Assembly: GCA_033064195.1 (NCBI GenBank)
Contig: JARBJD010000477.1
Coordinates: 1-44,262 of the forward strand
DNA from: Blattamonas nauphoetae
Lineage: Eukaryota; Preaxostyla; Oxymonadida
Direction: 5' to 3'
DNA: 44,262 bases
Shown here: positions 1-9,981 of the stretch, piece by piece
Numbering within the stretch: the stretch's first letter is position 1
Layout of the letters: the number at the start of each line of letters is the position of its first letter
Position numbers and translations under genes: made by a program
Notes under the pieces: generated by a model
Database searches by the model: none
What the model saw: only the letters and a program-made list of their open reading frames with translations
Told to the model about the DNA's origin: nothing

Positions 1-166
1 TGGCAAAACTTGAATGGACTCACATGTCTACTCAAAAATAGTCAAAATGTTCCATTCATCACACAAAGTTCCATGCAGACTCAATTGACAATTTAACTCC
101 TGAGTTCATATGTGAATTCAATTTGGTTTAAATCAACACTGTTTCGAATATTTTTATTCCATTGAA

Positions 167-526
167 ATGTCATCACTGAAAATTTTAGAACCGTTTGATC
201 CTGAACAGAAATGTTTTGAGAACATCTATGACTTTCAGAGACATTTGGAAAAGAACAGAGAAGAACTGAATAAATACACAACACAGAAACTGAACAGGTT
301 AATCAGAATTGATGGATACAGAATCACAAAAATAAGAGGTGAGATTGCTCTGAGGAAATCAAGTACTGAGAACAACGGTGACTCCACTTCACTCCCGATT
401 GATCAAAGACTGTCAGACATCGAAGAATCAATCCGAACGCTCACAGATACTCTCAGCATGAGACTTCGAAGTCTTGACGAGACCATCAACAACCTTATTC
501 AAGACTTAACGGACAGTTCGGTTTAA
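167..526 (+). CDS. Polinton-borne hypothetical protein, 119 aa, coiled-coil-like
   Basis: I do not recognise this protein. The first ~60 residues are charged (many Lys, Glu, Asn). Residues ~80-115 form a heptad-like run (SDIEESIRTLTDTL and following), suggesting a short coiled coil. Its last 21 bases overlap the 3' end of the convergent packaging ATPase gene. A copy exists in the right arm (start near 40917), where a pogo-like transposon splits it; retention in both arms supports a real gene. The start is the first ATG of the frame, lying after an A/T-rich stretch that lacks the clear T-rich promoter seen upstream of the late-type genes. Function unknown. Confidence 0.6.
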   Translation: MSSLKILEPFDPEQKCFENIYDFQRHLEKNREELNKYTTQKLNRLIRIDGYRITKIRGEIALRKSSTENNGDSTSLPIDQRLSDIEESIRTLTDTLSMRLRSLDETINNLIQDLTDSSV

Positions 527-1417
527 ACCTTCTTTGTTGATCTCAGTCAGTGCAACTCCATCTGTATTGTATCGAAGAATGACTGCTTCACATTTTTGTT
601 TTCGTTGATACACATTCCAGAATTGTCGAATGTCAATTGGTGAGTTCAACTGAGGATAGACTCGACTGATTCGTTCTTTGTTGATTCCTCCAAAAATCCA
701 CATCGAATCGATATTGGACTTCATATCTGCTGACAAACTGAACAGCTCATGCATCGTCAGAAAGAATGTGAATTTCGGTTGTCGATTCTCCAGTAGTAAG
801 TCCATCATTGTCATTCTATTTTTGGATGTTCTACGTTCGCCTAGGATCCTACGACAGTCATCAAGGAGGATAATCGTTTGTAGATTCTTCACTGAGAAGT
901 CATCAATGGAAAGTGACTCGAACAGTTCATCTCTGCATTCATCAGTAATTCTGTCTTGCCATTGGTTGTCAATGATCTCTTCATACGCTGCTTTTGATTC
1001 AGAGAGTTCCAACAGAAATGGAAGTGCATCTTCATATTTAACTTTCACATAAGGAACATTCAGTATTGGTTTGAATTTATCGAAGGTTGGATCGATGTTC
1101 TTATCGGTGACGAAGACAAAGAGATGAAACAGTTCATTTCTAACCTGAACATTCTGGAGCTTGGCAACCTCTCGAAGAGCATTGAATGTTTTTCCACTTC
1201 CTCTGTTACCAACGAGGACATTAACACTGTTGCGATTGAAATTTAGGTCGGGATGAATCTGTGATTGAACTTCATGAGAAACATTCCTACTGGATGCTTC
1301 ACTCAGTTTTGCATTCACATATGCTGTAAGAGAAGAGGGTTCCACCCTCCGCGAAACCAAAGGTTTTGTTGTTGAAGATACGGGCTGTGCCCTCAGAATG
1401 GAATTCGTTCTTTTCAT
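506..1417 (-). CDS. Genome-packaging ATPase (FtsK/HerA, A32-like)
   Basis: This 303-aa P-loop ATPase carries Walker A GNRGSGKT at residues 70-77 and a Walker B strand TIILLDD at ~181-187. A later strand FFLTMHE (~218-224) would be the sensor region. Family knowledge: Polintons, virophages and large DNA viruses encode such an ATPase to pump DNA into capsids; length and motif spacing fit. It is divergent from the 317-aa gene at 1477, the two sharing a 59-bp A/T-rich promoter region, and its end overlaps the 119-aa gene. The start ATG at 1417-1415 follows a TAAATG-type context. This copy looks whole; the right-arm copy is broken. Identification rests on motifs and context. Confidence 0.82.
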   Translation of the reverse strand: MKRTNSILRAQPVSSTTKPLVSRRVEPSSLTAYVNAKLSEASSRNVSHEVQSQIHPDLNFNRNSVNVLVGNRGSGKTFNALREVAKLQNVQVRNELFHLFVFVTDKNIDPTFDKFKPILNVPYVKVKYEDALPFLLELSESKAAYEEIIDNQWQDRITDECRDELFESLSIDDFSVKNLQTIILLDDCRRILGERRTSKNRMTMMDLLLENRQPKFTFFLTMHELFSLSADMKSNIDSMWIFGGINKERISRVYPQLNSPIDIRQFWNVYQRKQKCEAVILRYNTDGVALTEINKEGLNRTVR

Positions 1418-1440
1418 TTATGATTTCTCTCTAATTAAAA

Positions 1441-1476
1441 TATAGTTTTGGATTTTTTATTTTGTATGAAAACACA
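1441..1476 (+). promoter_or_regulatory. Divergent T-rich promoter region between ATPase and 317-aa gene
   Basis: A GATTTTTTATTTTG block lies ~12 bases before the ATG at 1477. On the opposite strand the ATPase start is preceded by an A/T-rich stretch ending in TAAATG. The same T-rich block precedes most genes of this element, so it is probably its common promoter signal. Confidence 0.5.
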
Positions 1477-2430
1477 ATGTCGAAGATACAATACATTCCC
1501 GCAAAGAGAAAAGCACCAGCGAAGAAACCAAAAATGAGATATGATCAGGGGGCTTTGGATGCAATGAAAAGAATCTATGCTGATGATGACATTCGCACCA
1601 AAATCAATTCTGCACTCAGTAGTGTTCCATCAGCGTTAGAATACATTGAAAGGACTGGACAAAACTGGAGTGTGGAAATGGAGAAACATGGAAAAGTTCC
1701 TGATGTGATGGTATACGACAGAGACAATGGAGATCTGGTTGCAGCGAATGGTTTCATGCTTGCATCGTACAACAGTCGACCTGTCGTCGAGACATACTAT
1801 TCAATGAATCCAACACCAGATATGCGAAGACAAACTTCATACTCATCATTTCGTCAAGATCATGGAAGAAGAATCAAAGCTGCACACAACAACTTCCTCA
1901 AAACTGGAACATACGATTTACCAGGAAACTATCGTGAAGTCAACTACCAAGAAATGCAAGCACAACGATCACAACAACCTTATGCAATAATGAAGAAAGC
2001 TGTTGGTGAATTCATGAATGATACTTTGAAGGTGTATCGGACAAGTCGAGATCAACCAGCAGATCTCAGCAAAAATGTGTTGGACAAAATGGTTTTCAAT
2101 TCCATTCAATCCAAGATTGCATCAAAGATGTGGGATCAGTGGCTTGAAGACTATGTTGAAGGTTTCATCAGTTCAAATCCAGATCATCAGAGGACGAAAG
2201 CAAGAAAAGCGTTTACGGAACAAATTCATCCCCAGTTCCTCGAAATCATCACAAAAACAGAAGATTTGCAAACTTTCCTTGGTCGGTATTCAGCAAACAT
2301 CTCAACATTTGTGAACGAACAGACAACTGCAGCGTACCGAACAAGAACGGGAGATATCGGTAGATTCCAAACAGGACATATGTCTGAATATGCTCGATTC
2401 GCACACTTGGAGAAAGATATGAGTGATTAA
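1477..2430 (+). CDS. Polinton-borne hypothetical protein, 317 aa, probable virion component
   Basis: I do not recognise a domain. The N-terminus is strongly basic (KRKAPAKKPKMR, residues ~9-20), as in DNA-contacting or scaffold-type virion proteins. The rest is helical in composition with several Gln/Tyr-rich stretches. I chose the ATG at 1477 because the T-rich promoter block ends just upstream and an in-frame extension would need a TTG start. It lies between the ATPase and a run of small structural-type genes, all on the plus strand. The right-arm homologue (36705-37647) is clearly similar but broken, with more amino-acid change than the capsid genes show. Role as a minor capsid or scaffold protein is inference from position only. 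Confidence 0.6.
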   Translation: MSKIQYIPAKRKAPAKKPKMRYDQGALDAMKRIYADDDIRTKINSALSSVPSALEYIERTGQNWSVEMEKHGKVPDVMVYDRDNGDLVAANGFMLASYNSRPVVETYYSMNPTPDMRRQTSYSSFRQDHGRRIKAAHNNFLKTGTYDLPGNYREVNYQEMQAQRSQQPYAIMKKAVGEFMNDTLKVYRTSRDQPADLSKNVLDKMVFNSIQSKIASKMWDQWLEDYVEGFISSNPDHQRTKARKAFTEQIHPQFLEIITKTEDLQTFLGRYSANISTFVNEQTTAAYRTRTGDIGRFQTGHMSEYARFAHLEKDMSD

Positions 2431-2440
2431 AAACATATAT

Positions 2441-2467
2441 ATATTTTTTTTATTTTTACAGAAAGTG
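2441..2467 (+). promoter_or_regulatory. T-rich promoter motif before the 195-aa gene
   Basis: A long T run with TTTTATTTTTACAG lies directly before the ATG at 2468. The right-arm copy has the same arrangement at the same distance. Confidence 0.55.
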
Positions 2468-3055
2468 ATGCAGCCAATTCTAAGTTGTCAATTTACGAAA
2501 CACACAAGTTCTTCTTCAGTTCCAACGTCAATCACCAACAATGTCATCATCGATAGTAAAGGATCAACTTCTGGAAGATCAAAACTCGAAGTTCGAAATG
2601 AACAATGCGCGAATGTCGAACTAGACAATGTTCCAGGTACATATGATCCACCGCCACTTGAGATCTATCCATCAGCTCCAATTCAAAGTCGTTCAATACC
2701 ACTGAGAGAATACACTTCTAACATTTCAGCATTCAAGGACCAGCTACTGCTTGTTTACAAGAATGCATTCGCCTGTGAAAAGAAACTCCTGAATAATCTC
2801 ATTGAACCATCGAAGAAACTGATCACAAACCAAAGTGATTTATGTGCACTGATTGCTACACTCACTGGGATCAATGATGTGGTGATTGAACTGGATGACC
2901 TGTCTGACAAGTGCCTATGTCTGAATAAACTCCCAATCTTTCGAACCATTTTCAAGATCCTTGTTGGTGGAAAAGACATGAGCATTGCCTTCAACGAAGC
3001 ATACAACATTATACTCAATTATGGAATTTCATTGACAAAGGCAATTCCTCGTTAG
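2468..3055 (+). CDS. Polinton-borne hypothetical protein, 195 aa
   Basis: I do not recognise the family. Residues ~1-55 are Ser/Thr/Asn-rich and probably disordered. A proline-rich patch (DPPPLEIYPSAP, ~58-69) follows, then a compact helical C-terminal half (~85-195) with several cysteines. The start at 2468 was chosen over an upstream in-frame ATG because the latter lies inside the promoter T run and the right-arm copy begins at the same Met-Gln-Pro. That copy (36082-36669) is intact and differs at about eight residues. Position among small structural-type genes suggests a virion or assembly protein; this is inference. Confidence 0.6.
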   Translation: MQPILSCQFTKHTSSSSVPTSITNNVIIDSKGSTSGRSKLEVRNEQCANVELDNVPGTYDPPPLEIYPSAPIQSRSIPLREYTSNISAFKDQLLLVYKNAFACEKKLLNNLIEPSKKLITNQSDLCALIATLTGINDVVIELDDLSDKCLCLNKLPIFRTIFKILVGGKDMSIAFNEAYNIILNYGISLTKAIPR

Positions 3056-3070
3056 AAAAATTAATGAATT

Positions 3071-3091
3071 GTATTTTTTATTTTTACATAA
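3071..3091 (+). promoter_or_regulatory. T-rich promoter with TAAATG start context
   Basis: GTATTTTTTATTTTTACATA runs directly into AAATG. It is nearly the same string as before the genes at 3477 and 12162, and it is preserved in the right arm. The TAAATG end resembles the poxvirus late-promoter core; that comparison is by eye. Confidence 0.6.
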
Positions 3092-3442
3092 ATGGCACCA
3101 GGAAGTTTCAACAAACTCAAAAATATTGGCAAACAGTTCTTTCAATTCATCAAACCTCTAGCTCCATCACTGCTTCAGGTTGGAGGTGGCTTGCTCTCTC
3201 AAACGAACAACAAGTTTGGACAAACAGCAGGAGGAATCCTGAGTGGCTTAGGCGGAATGATGGATGTATACCAACAGAACAAAGCAATCAATCGAGCACC
3301 ACAACAACCACAGATGATTGTCTCGCCAGAGGCTTCGAACCCTCACAGGGTGAGAGATTATGAACCTCCACGAAATGCACGGTATTCAAACGATGACATA
3401 CCACAATCGTCAAATTCCAAGATTCAATTCAAAGGATTATAA
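3092..3442 (+). CDS. Polinton-borne small Gly-rich protein, 116 aa
   Basis: The N-terminus MAPGSFNKLKNIGKQFFQFI is an amphipathic helix, followed by a Gly-rich hydrophobic segment (VGGGLLSQ ... GGILSGLGGMM, ~39-67). A polar Gln/Asn/Pro-rich tail completes it. The N-terminal pattern MAPG-x-KL-x-GK recurs in the next gene, so the two are probably distant paralogues. Small amphipathic proteins next to capsid genes are often capsid-internal or membrane-active minor proteins in adenovirus-like lineages; here that is inference. The copy at 35702-36046 in the right arm is recognisable but broken. Confidence 0.6.
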   Translation: MAPGSFNKLKNIGKQFFQFIKPLAPSLLQVGGGLLSQTNNKFGQTAGGILSGLGGMMDVYQQNKAINRAPQQPQMIVSPEASNPHRVRDYEPPRNARYSNDDIPQSSNSKIQFKGL

Positions 3443-3456
3443 TTTGTTTGTGTTCT

Positions 3457-3476
3457 AGTTTTTAATTTTTACATAA
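3457..3476 (+). promoter_or_regulatory. T-rich promoter with TAAATG start context
   Basis: TTTTTAATTTTTACAT leads directly into AAATGGCACC. The layout is the same as upstream of 3092, and the first codons after it are the same as well. Confidence 0.55.
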
Positions 3477-3539
3477 ATGGCACCAGGTTGGTTATCAAAA
3501 TTAGCAGCAGTTGGAAAAAATATACTCAGAGTTGGAGCT

Positions 3540-3548
3540 CCATTTCTG
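3540..3548 (+). repeat. 9-bp target-site duplication, left copy
   Basis: CCATTTCTG occurs here and at 9982-9990, immediately outside the two ends of the 6.4 kb element. It occurs once at the empty site in the right arm, near 35600-35610 on the minus strand. Confidence 0.9.
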
Positions 3549-4035
3549 GGCTGCCTCAATTTGAAGTTGGTTTTCTCGAGTACCGTTGGTATTCTAAGCT
3601 GCAGTTGGTTTTCTGAACGACCGTTGGTTTTCTGAACGACCGTTGGTTTTCTGAATGACCGTTGGAAATCTGCAAAAAAAGTTGGTTTTTTTAAACCATA
3701 TCAGTGTGGATGTTTGATCAAAAAAAATTGTACAAATAGACGAGTTGGTAGATTCAGAGACTTCCGCTGTTGGGACCCAGGTTCGAATCCCGGGATCGTC
3801 AACTTTTTTCTTCAATGGATTTTTCTGACATGATCATACACATTTTTGTGAAATTATAGCAGTATTCATGATCGGATGAGTAATGTTCGACAATTGGATT
3901 GAATTTGCCTTTTTTTGAATCGGATCATCCCGCTCTCTCTTAAACTCACCTCTTCTCTCCAATCAACTTATTGAGACTCTTCGATAGTTCAGGATGCACC
4001 ATACAACAGCAATCAACACCTGGATGCGAAGCGCT
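3549..4035 (+). repeat. Left terminal inverted repeat of the Mutator-like element
   Basis: It begins GGCTGCCTCAATTTGAAGTT and matches the reverse complement of 9513-9981, up to the GCGAAGCGCT at its inner end. This side has one extra unit of a ~19-bp tandem motif around GAACGACCGTTGGTTTTCT (about 3601-3660). Otherwise the two repeats differ at only a few bases, indicating a fairly recent element. Confidence 0.88.
3739..3809 (+). ncRNA. tRNA-like sequence with Pol III terminator in the left repeat
   Basis: An A-box-like AGTTGGTAGA (3744-3753) is followed by a B-box GGTTCGAATCC (3780-3790) that matches the Pol III consensus. The 5' GACGA and 3' TCGTC can pair like an acceptor stem, and a run of six T ends at 3809. 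At ~62 nt before the T run, with a poor D-arm, it is too degenerate to call a working tRNA. It looks like a tRNA-derived Pol III unit. Confidence 0.55.
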
Positions 4036-7000
4036 GAAGTTTGAAGCGGAGATCAAGAATACTGAAGCCATCCAATTCTCCTCATTCTCTACTGCCATCT
4101 GCAGATTGGTTGGACGGTTGAAACGCACTCGATTCATATGATATGGATTTCATTGTTTTCTGGAACCAGATAGTAAGTCATCCCCAACTCCTGTGCTGCA
4201 CAAATCCAGTTTGTTTTGAACACTTCACCAACCAATATTTCGGAAACAAGACAATATCACGTCTTCAATTCATTCAGTGCATGTCACAAGCAATCAAGAA
4301 AACAAAATATTCGCGAAAATAGGCTCAGAAACTGGTAAAGAATGGGTAAAACGATAATAGCCTCAGATCCCTCCCCGAATCTCTAACGTCTCATGTACAG
4401 GCAAGAACGGGCAGGACGCACAGAGCAAGACACTGACAGAACAGAAAGCGACAGCGAGATTCAGCGCAGAACAGGACAGCCAAATAATGACGAGCTTCGA
4501 AGCAGAACAGAACGCGGAGGAAGAAAGAGGATGGGACACGAACCAAAAGAAAGGGAACGGGCCACGACGGCAGATCCACCCAATCCGATCGGAGAAACAA
4601 TCAGAAATGGTGCTTCTTCATCGCAGCCACAGCCTTCCCCTTCGCGACTGGTGTTGTCGGTGTTCTCTTCTTCACACTCGCAGAATGCACACCGCCGTAT
4701 TTTGGGGAAGAGGGGAGGGTGTGGGAGGGGTTGTGGGGAGCGAGACCAACTTTGGGGCTGGCTTCGAGTGTTGCGGCGAGCGCATCCCATTCCCGCGCGA
4801 GAACCGGAGCATCGTCACAAGAACAGGACTCGGCGGTTCGTTCAAGTTCGCGTGGTCCTTCGGAGGCGAAAGGGGTTTGTGAGTGTGGGCGACGAGGGGC
4901 GAGAGCGGTCTGTGTTGTAGTCCGCTGCCGACGGAGGGGTGTGCGGTGGGGGCGAGAAGAGCGGCAGGAAGTGCTGGTCGGTGCGCAGTGAGAGCGGGGT
5001 GGGGTTCAGTTCAATCACCGACTCGCTTTCTTCGCTCGTTGCGCACGTCGGCGAATCAATTCGCGAGGAGGAGGCCAGCGAATCCAGTGACGCTGCGGAC
5101 GAGACTTGTGTTCGGCGATGGCGTATTTCGGTCCAAACTCGTCGCAGGACTGCGAAGTGGTTCTGCCGACGATTTCGGAGAGGGTGCCCGGCCGATCCTT
5201 GCCGTCGGAGGGCGTTTTGTTCGATTGTCCGAAGAGCTGACAGTTTCGGCTTCCAGCTTCCATCAATTCCAGAATCGTCGGGTGCCCCAAGAATTGTGCC
5301 GGCACATTCTGAACATTAATCTGCGGCACGTCCAATCCGAGTGGAGTGTAGCTTCAGCAAGCGCTGGTCAGCGGGTGGGCGACACGCGAAAGAAGCGGGC
5401 CTGTTTTCGCCAACTTCAGCGGCATTCGGTGTCTCCTCGCATCGCCCGACTGCAGAATCGATCCCGCAGGCTCCGTCCCGCTTGTCGGTTCACTCGTCTG
5501 CGGTCGTTTCGTCAACAAGCTCGATTTCGGTTTCACAACACACGGCGCCAGTGAGCTGGGGAGCTTCACTTTCGGAGCAGTACGCACACTCGGCGCAGAC
5601 TGAGTCAGTCGCACTGCCTGGTTGAACGACGTTTTGTGAAGAGTGAACGATTCCTGCAAAAGACGAGGCGTTCGCACAAGACGACTAATCACTCCAGCTT
5701 GCTTCCTCAACCCCGAAACGAACGATCGCTTCATCCGAGTCCGCCGGCTCAGCGACGTCACTTCCATCGCATGCTCCACTCACCAACTGTAGTGGTGAAT
5801 CAGAAAAATCGACACAATCAGCATCGCGCGGTTGTGCCCTTGAGGTGAATGAACCAGGATCACCCCGTCACCATCAAGTGCTTTGTCAAGAAAGCTGCAC
5901 ACACGGCTCACATGTTTCGCTGGCGATGCCAAGAATGTCGAAGGATCTAACTCAGACATCGGCAGAGACAGTATCGACACGTTATTCACACTCCAAACAT
6001 TCGAACCAGATGTCGTTCCAGTTCCACAGATCACCACATGAGTGATTCGTTGAGTGTTCAGAAACTTGCGAACGAGGAGAATGACGGCGAGAAGAAAACG
6101 AACAGCAATCGAAGAAGTGGTATCCTCATTCCCCAAAAACAATTGAGGCATCAGCTTAGACACAGGCGTGGGTGGAGATGGAGGAACCATCATCGGTCCG
6201 AGTTCTCGCAAAGTGGAGTACGTCGGCTAATCACATTGACTGTGACGTGCATGTTGTGATGGCTGCTGTTCCAGTGAGGATGAACTGTGTCTGACAGAGT
6301 GCGATATGGAGAGGACGCCAAAAGTTGTATCGGAGGTTGTTGAGCAGGATGTGTATGTGCAGGCGGTGACTGTCACATCAAAAAATAGGCCTGAAGCTGA
6401 CATTTTTGACAGACTTCCTTGACATCGAGTGTGAGATGAGGAGTGATGAGTAGTCGAAGGCGGAGATGAAAATCCATTATCCAGATTGTCCGCTTGAACA
6501 CTGACAGATTGAATCGAATTTTGAGTCGGTTGCAAGACTTGAAGGTGGGAATTTGGATGGACACGAAATCGAGATCCCTCTGCCGTCATGTGTGGAGGAT
6601 CACGTGGAGAACGAGCATTCTCTGATGATGGGATGATGTTGACGAGGCTGGACGGGAGGGCAGAGTTCCGACAGACGCGGATGACAGGGTCGATGGAAGA
6701 ACGACGATCAGTTTGGAGGATGCCAGATCATCCATACACATTGATGTTCGTGGCAGCAAAGAGGTCAGTTATGAGGCTGTGAGTCCGCTGGGTTCCAGGA
6801 ACAGCGCTGCCAAATCTTCTGTTCTGTTCATCTGTTTGGTGAGTGTGATTGTGGTGAATCCAGAAGGGATTGTGGGGTGTGTGCGAGTTGGACACGACGC
6901 GCTTGGTTGAGCAAACTCCCCAAATTGATTGTCGTCTTCCGACGCAACAGTGAAACTGTCACGTGACAACAAGAATGTTCCCCTCTGTCTCATACCCTCC

Positions 7001-9512
7001 CTTTTCGCCCACTCCTTCTCTTCTTCTTCCCCCATCTGACCTGGCGGAAGAAAGATTCTCCTCTCCCCTTCACACGCAGCCACAATCTGCTGATCTTTCT
7101 CCAACACACTCCCAACACTCGACAGGCTCGCGAAACTTGATGCACAACATTTCAAGCTGACAGTGTCGCCTGCATCGTCTGGCATTGTCCAACCTTCCAC
7201 AGAAGAGACAATAGTGAGTGTGGACGTTGTGAGCTCGTCCTCTCTTCTTCCTCCCTCTTCGCCAATCCTCCTGTTTCCGCTTCTTCTTCACCAGGAATGT
7301 CCCATTCGTTCTTTGCTCCTCTTCTTCGCTCTTCTTCCAGTGCATTTTTAGGCTTCGAGTTGTTGTTTTGCTCGTTCAACCGTTTAGATTCTTGTTTCAG
7401 CCATTCGTTCTCTTCACTTGTTTGATACTCATCCAGCGAGTCGTTCTCATCTTCATCCCTCCTTCCTCTCATCACTTCCTCCTCCAACACTCCCAACACC
7501 CCAACCATCCCTTCCACCACTCTCCCCCTCTCTACTCCCATCCTCACCACTCTCTTCATCTTCTTCTCACACCATTTTCGAGTTCATGGACGTGGTCTTG
7601 GAGTGTACAGACTACAATTGTCCAATCTGAGCTCTGTCGACTCTTTCATTCCTTACAAGCCTGTTCTTCTTCTCTCTCCCATCTCCTTCATTCCACTCGA
7701 CCTTCCGCTCATCAGCATCTCGTCGTTGAGTGGAAGGATGGAGAAGAGGAGGTTGGTTGCAGATGGAAGAGGAAATAGAGAAATGGGGGACGAGGTGGAG
7801 GAAGTGGAAAAGACCCAATTCTGAAATCTTCGTGGAAAGCTGATCAAGAAGATTGATTGTTCAGGCGAGGCTGGAGACACAGGTTGTGATCTGGTCGAGT
7901 GAGATGTCGGGATGGTACGAGGAATGGAGAACATGAGTTGGTTGTTGACCGGAGGAGAGACGAGTGAAGACGACGAATGATATGAACGAAGCTGTGAGAA
8001 GCACGACAATTAGTGTGTTGGTTCTTCTTTCAGCTCGTCGTCGAGTTGGAGTGATGGCGGAAGGGTCGGTTCGGGATGATCGAGCTTATGATCGTTAGCT
8101 TCCATTGTCTCACCAACAGAGAGAATTAAAACGTTCAAAGGGTGTCGTCCTTGAAGCAAGGGCAGCGAGAGGGGATGAAGAGAGGGCGACTTCAGTCTTT
8201 CCACTGTGGGGCGGTAGTCAATGAACATTTGTGTCGACTTAGCGTGGAATTCGTGTTCTGAGGGAATTTTCGAGCCCAGAGTGGAAAGTATACGATAGAC
8301 GGGTGAAGGAAAAGGGAGAGATCTCTATTGGGTAATGAAGAGACCACGGAGGGTGATCAAGGTGGTCGATGTGATGTGAGGGTGAAAGCCTGGCGGAACA
8401 ATCCCAAAAGAAGAAGTAGATGGGTTGTGGAACGTGGGGAGGTCGGAAAGTTTGGGAGAGGCTTCGATATATTAAAATTTTGTGCTGACATCAACAAAAT
8501 CAGTGCAGAACTTGTTGAGCATCAATATCCGCGTAGAGAAGAGAAATATGTATGCCATCTTCTGCAGATAACTTTCTTTCGTTTCCAAATGTGTCCGGAT
8601 TGTCTGTAGTATGCAAATCTTTCGCAATAAGTGTTAAATTTTGGCGTGTTCTGAGATTGACTGCCGCAGCTACTGAAGGCGGGGAGAGCTTCGAAGGAAA
8701 ATGAAAATGTGAACATTAGTGGCAGTTTTCAGTCGTTTGGAGAGGGATGAGAGGTGCAGAGCTCATTGAACGCGCGTCGGACTGGCCGAGAATGTCAACG
8801 TACCTGCCTTCCCAGCTGACGAACAGGACGCAATGAGTGTCATCAAAACCAAGATTGTCGCACTCAATGTAGATTGAACAATGAGCTTTTCCTTCAACAG
8901 GCAGGAGTGGCGGAGTTTGGCGTGTTTGGGGTATCATTCTTCTCTTCACCACCAGCTCCACCGAGATGCTCAGTTTCAACAAAGGAGTGGACACTCTTCG
9001 GATGTTCGAGCATTCCTAAGAAGCTTTATTAGAGCAGTACTTTCGGCGAAGAACAGAGAAGATGTGAGTGTTTGGACAGATCCAGTATCAAAATTAGGAA
9101 GAAGTGACGATTCATTTGCAGAAACACCATTTGCCGATGGATTGTTGGAATGTCCACTTTTTGGAGAGATGGGCGTGGAATTGCAGTCGACCATGTTTAC
9201 TTCTGAGTTTGTTGAATTCGTGATATAAGCTGTTAAAATATGTCAATTCCACTTCATTGAGCACGTTTATCTTTTGTTGGTAGGTTTTTTGGAGCTGAAT
9301 TGCTTCTGAAGCCACCATCTTCGATGTGGATGACTGATGGTGAATGAAGATGCATTGCTCCTCCACCAACAGTTGTAGTATTACGATTGAAGTAACAACG
9401 ATATATGTACGCAAGATCGCGATCAAGATCGATTCAAGCTCTGTTGGGAGCTGAACTGGAAATGATGATGGAATCGAAGACAGTTAGTACTTCTAATTCA
9501 CGGAAATTAACA
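4036..9512. other. Interior of the Mutator-like element: host-type cargo, mostly unassigned
   Basis: This 5.5 kb shows no transposase I can recognise. Long open frames occur mostly on the minus strand: 5015-5335, 5354-5779, 5780-6211, 7152-7559, 8716-8994, 8976-9194 and 9112-9426. They are interrupted in the way expected of short-intron genes. About 4390-5300 is GC-rich, and about 6985-7700 is a strongly pyrimidine-rich tract on the plus strand, so Glu/Arg/Lys-rich on the minus. Only the phosphatase-like part is assigned, and it is listed separately. Elsewhere I see no RNA gene and no clear promoter. Confidence 0.5.
5638..6211 (-). CDS. Dual-specificity phosphatase-like domain, probable pseudophosphatase (captured fragment)
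   Basis: The frame from 6211 downward reads MPQLFLGNED, then ITHVVICGTG, then VSILSLPMSEL, then FLDKALDGDGVILVHSPQGHNRAMLIVSIFLIHH. This is the order of a dual-specificity phosphatase: entry strand, substrate-side strand, general-acid region, then P-loop and following helix. The P-loop HSPQGHNRA replaces the catalytic Cys of HCxxGxxR with Ser, as in STYX-type pseudophosphatases, so catalysis is unlikely if the sequence is right. The frame meets TGA inside GTGAGT at 5783-5778. A 36-nt GT-AG intron ending at 5748 would continue it as RRTRMKRSFVSGL, fitting the C-terminal helix. Exon limits outside this stretch are unclear. It lies inside the Mutator-like element and may be a non-functional capture. 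Confidence 0.55.
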
Positions 9513-9981
9513 AGCGCTTCGCATCCAGGTGTTGATTGCTGTTGTATGGTGCATCCTGAACTATCGAAGAGTCTCAATAAGTTGATTGGAGAGAAGAGGT
9601 GAGTTTAAGAGAGAGCGGGATGATCCGATTCAAAAAAAGGCAAATTCAATCCAATTGTCGAACATTACTCATCCGATCATGAATACTGCTATAATTTCAC
9701 AAAAATGTGTATGATCATGTCAGAAAAATCCATTGAAGAAAAAAGTTGACGATCCCGGGATTCGAACCTGGGTCCCAACAGCGGAAGTCTCTGAATCTAC
9801 CAACTCGTCTATTTGTACAATTTTTTTTTGATCAAACATCCACACTGATATGGTTTAAAAAAACCAACTTTTTTTGCAGATTTCCAACGGTCATTCAGAA
9901 AACCAACGGTCGTTCAGAAAACCAACTGCAGCTTAGAATACCAAAGGTACTCGAGAAAACCAACTTTAAATTGAGATGGCC
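9513..9981 (-). repeat. Right terminal inverted repeat of the Mutator-like element
   Basis: Reverse complement of 3549-4035, ending TTGAGATGGCC at 9981. It has one fewer unit of the ~19-bp internal tandem motif than the left repeat. Confidence 0.88.
9739..9809 (-). ncRNA. tRNA-like sequence with Pol III terminator in the right repeat
   Basis: Inverted copy of 3739-3809 with the same A-box-like and B-box elements. The T6 terminator is read as A6 at 9739-9744. Preservation in both repeats may simply reflect the youth of the element. Confidence 0.55.

Larger units (their letters stand above)
3549..9981. mobile_element. Mutator-like (Pack-MULE-type) transposon carrying host-type sequence
   Basis: The element is 6,433 bp with long terminal inverted repeats (~487 bp left, ~469 bp right) that begin GGC, and 9-bp target duplications. 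Long inverted repeats plus a 9-bp duplication are the hallmark of Mutator-like elements. I found no MULE transposase in the interior, so it is probably non-autonomous. The interior is GC-richer than the Polinton and contains gene-like sequence mostly on the minus strand, including a phosphatase-like domain. Capture of host gene pieces between MULE repeats is known as Pack-MULE. Both repeats carry a tRNA-like sequence. The empty site in the other arm shows that it inserted after the arms were duplicated, or into one arm only. Confidence 0.78.

Noticed and set aside
4390-5300. Several overlapping long frames on both strands in the GC-rich block
   Set aside because: Low stop density in GC-rich DNA explains them; the peptides are Arg/Ser-rich without domain signals, so none is called as a gene.
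9405-9602. 65-aa frame at the right repeat of the Mutator-like element, with a related frame at 3946-4137
   Set aside because: Both are the same inverted-repeat sequence read from opposite ends. The shared peptide follows from the repeat, and no other coding signal supports it.
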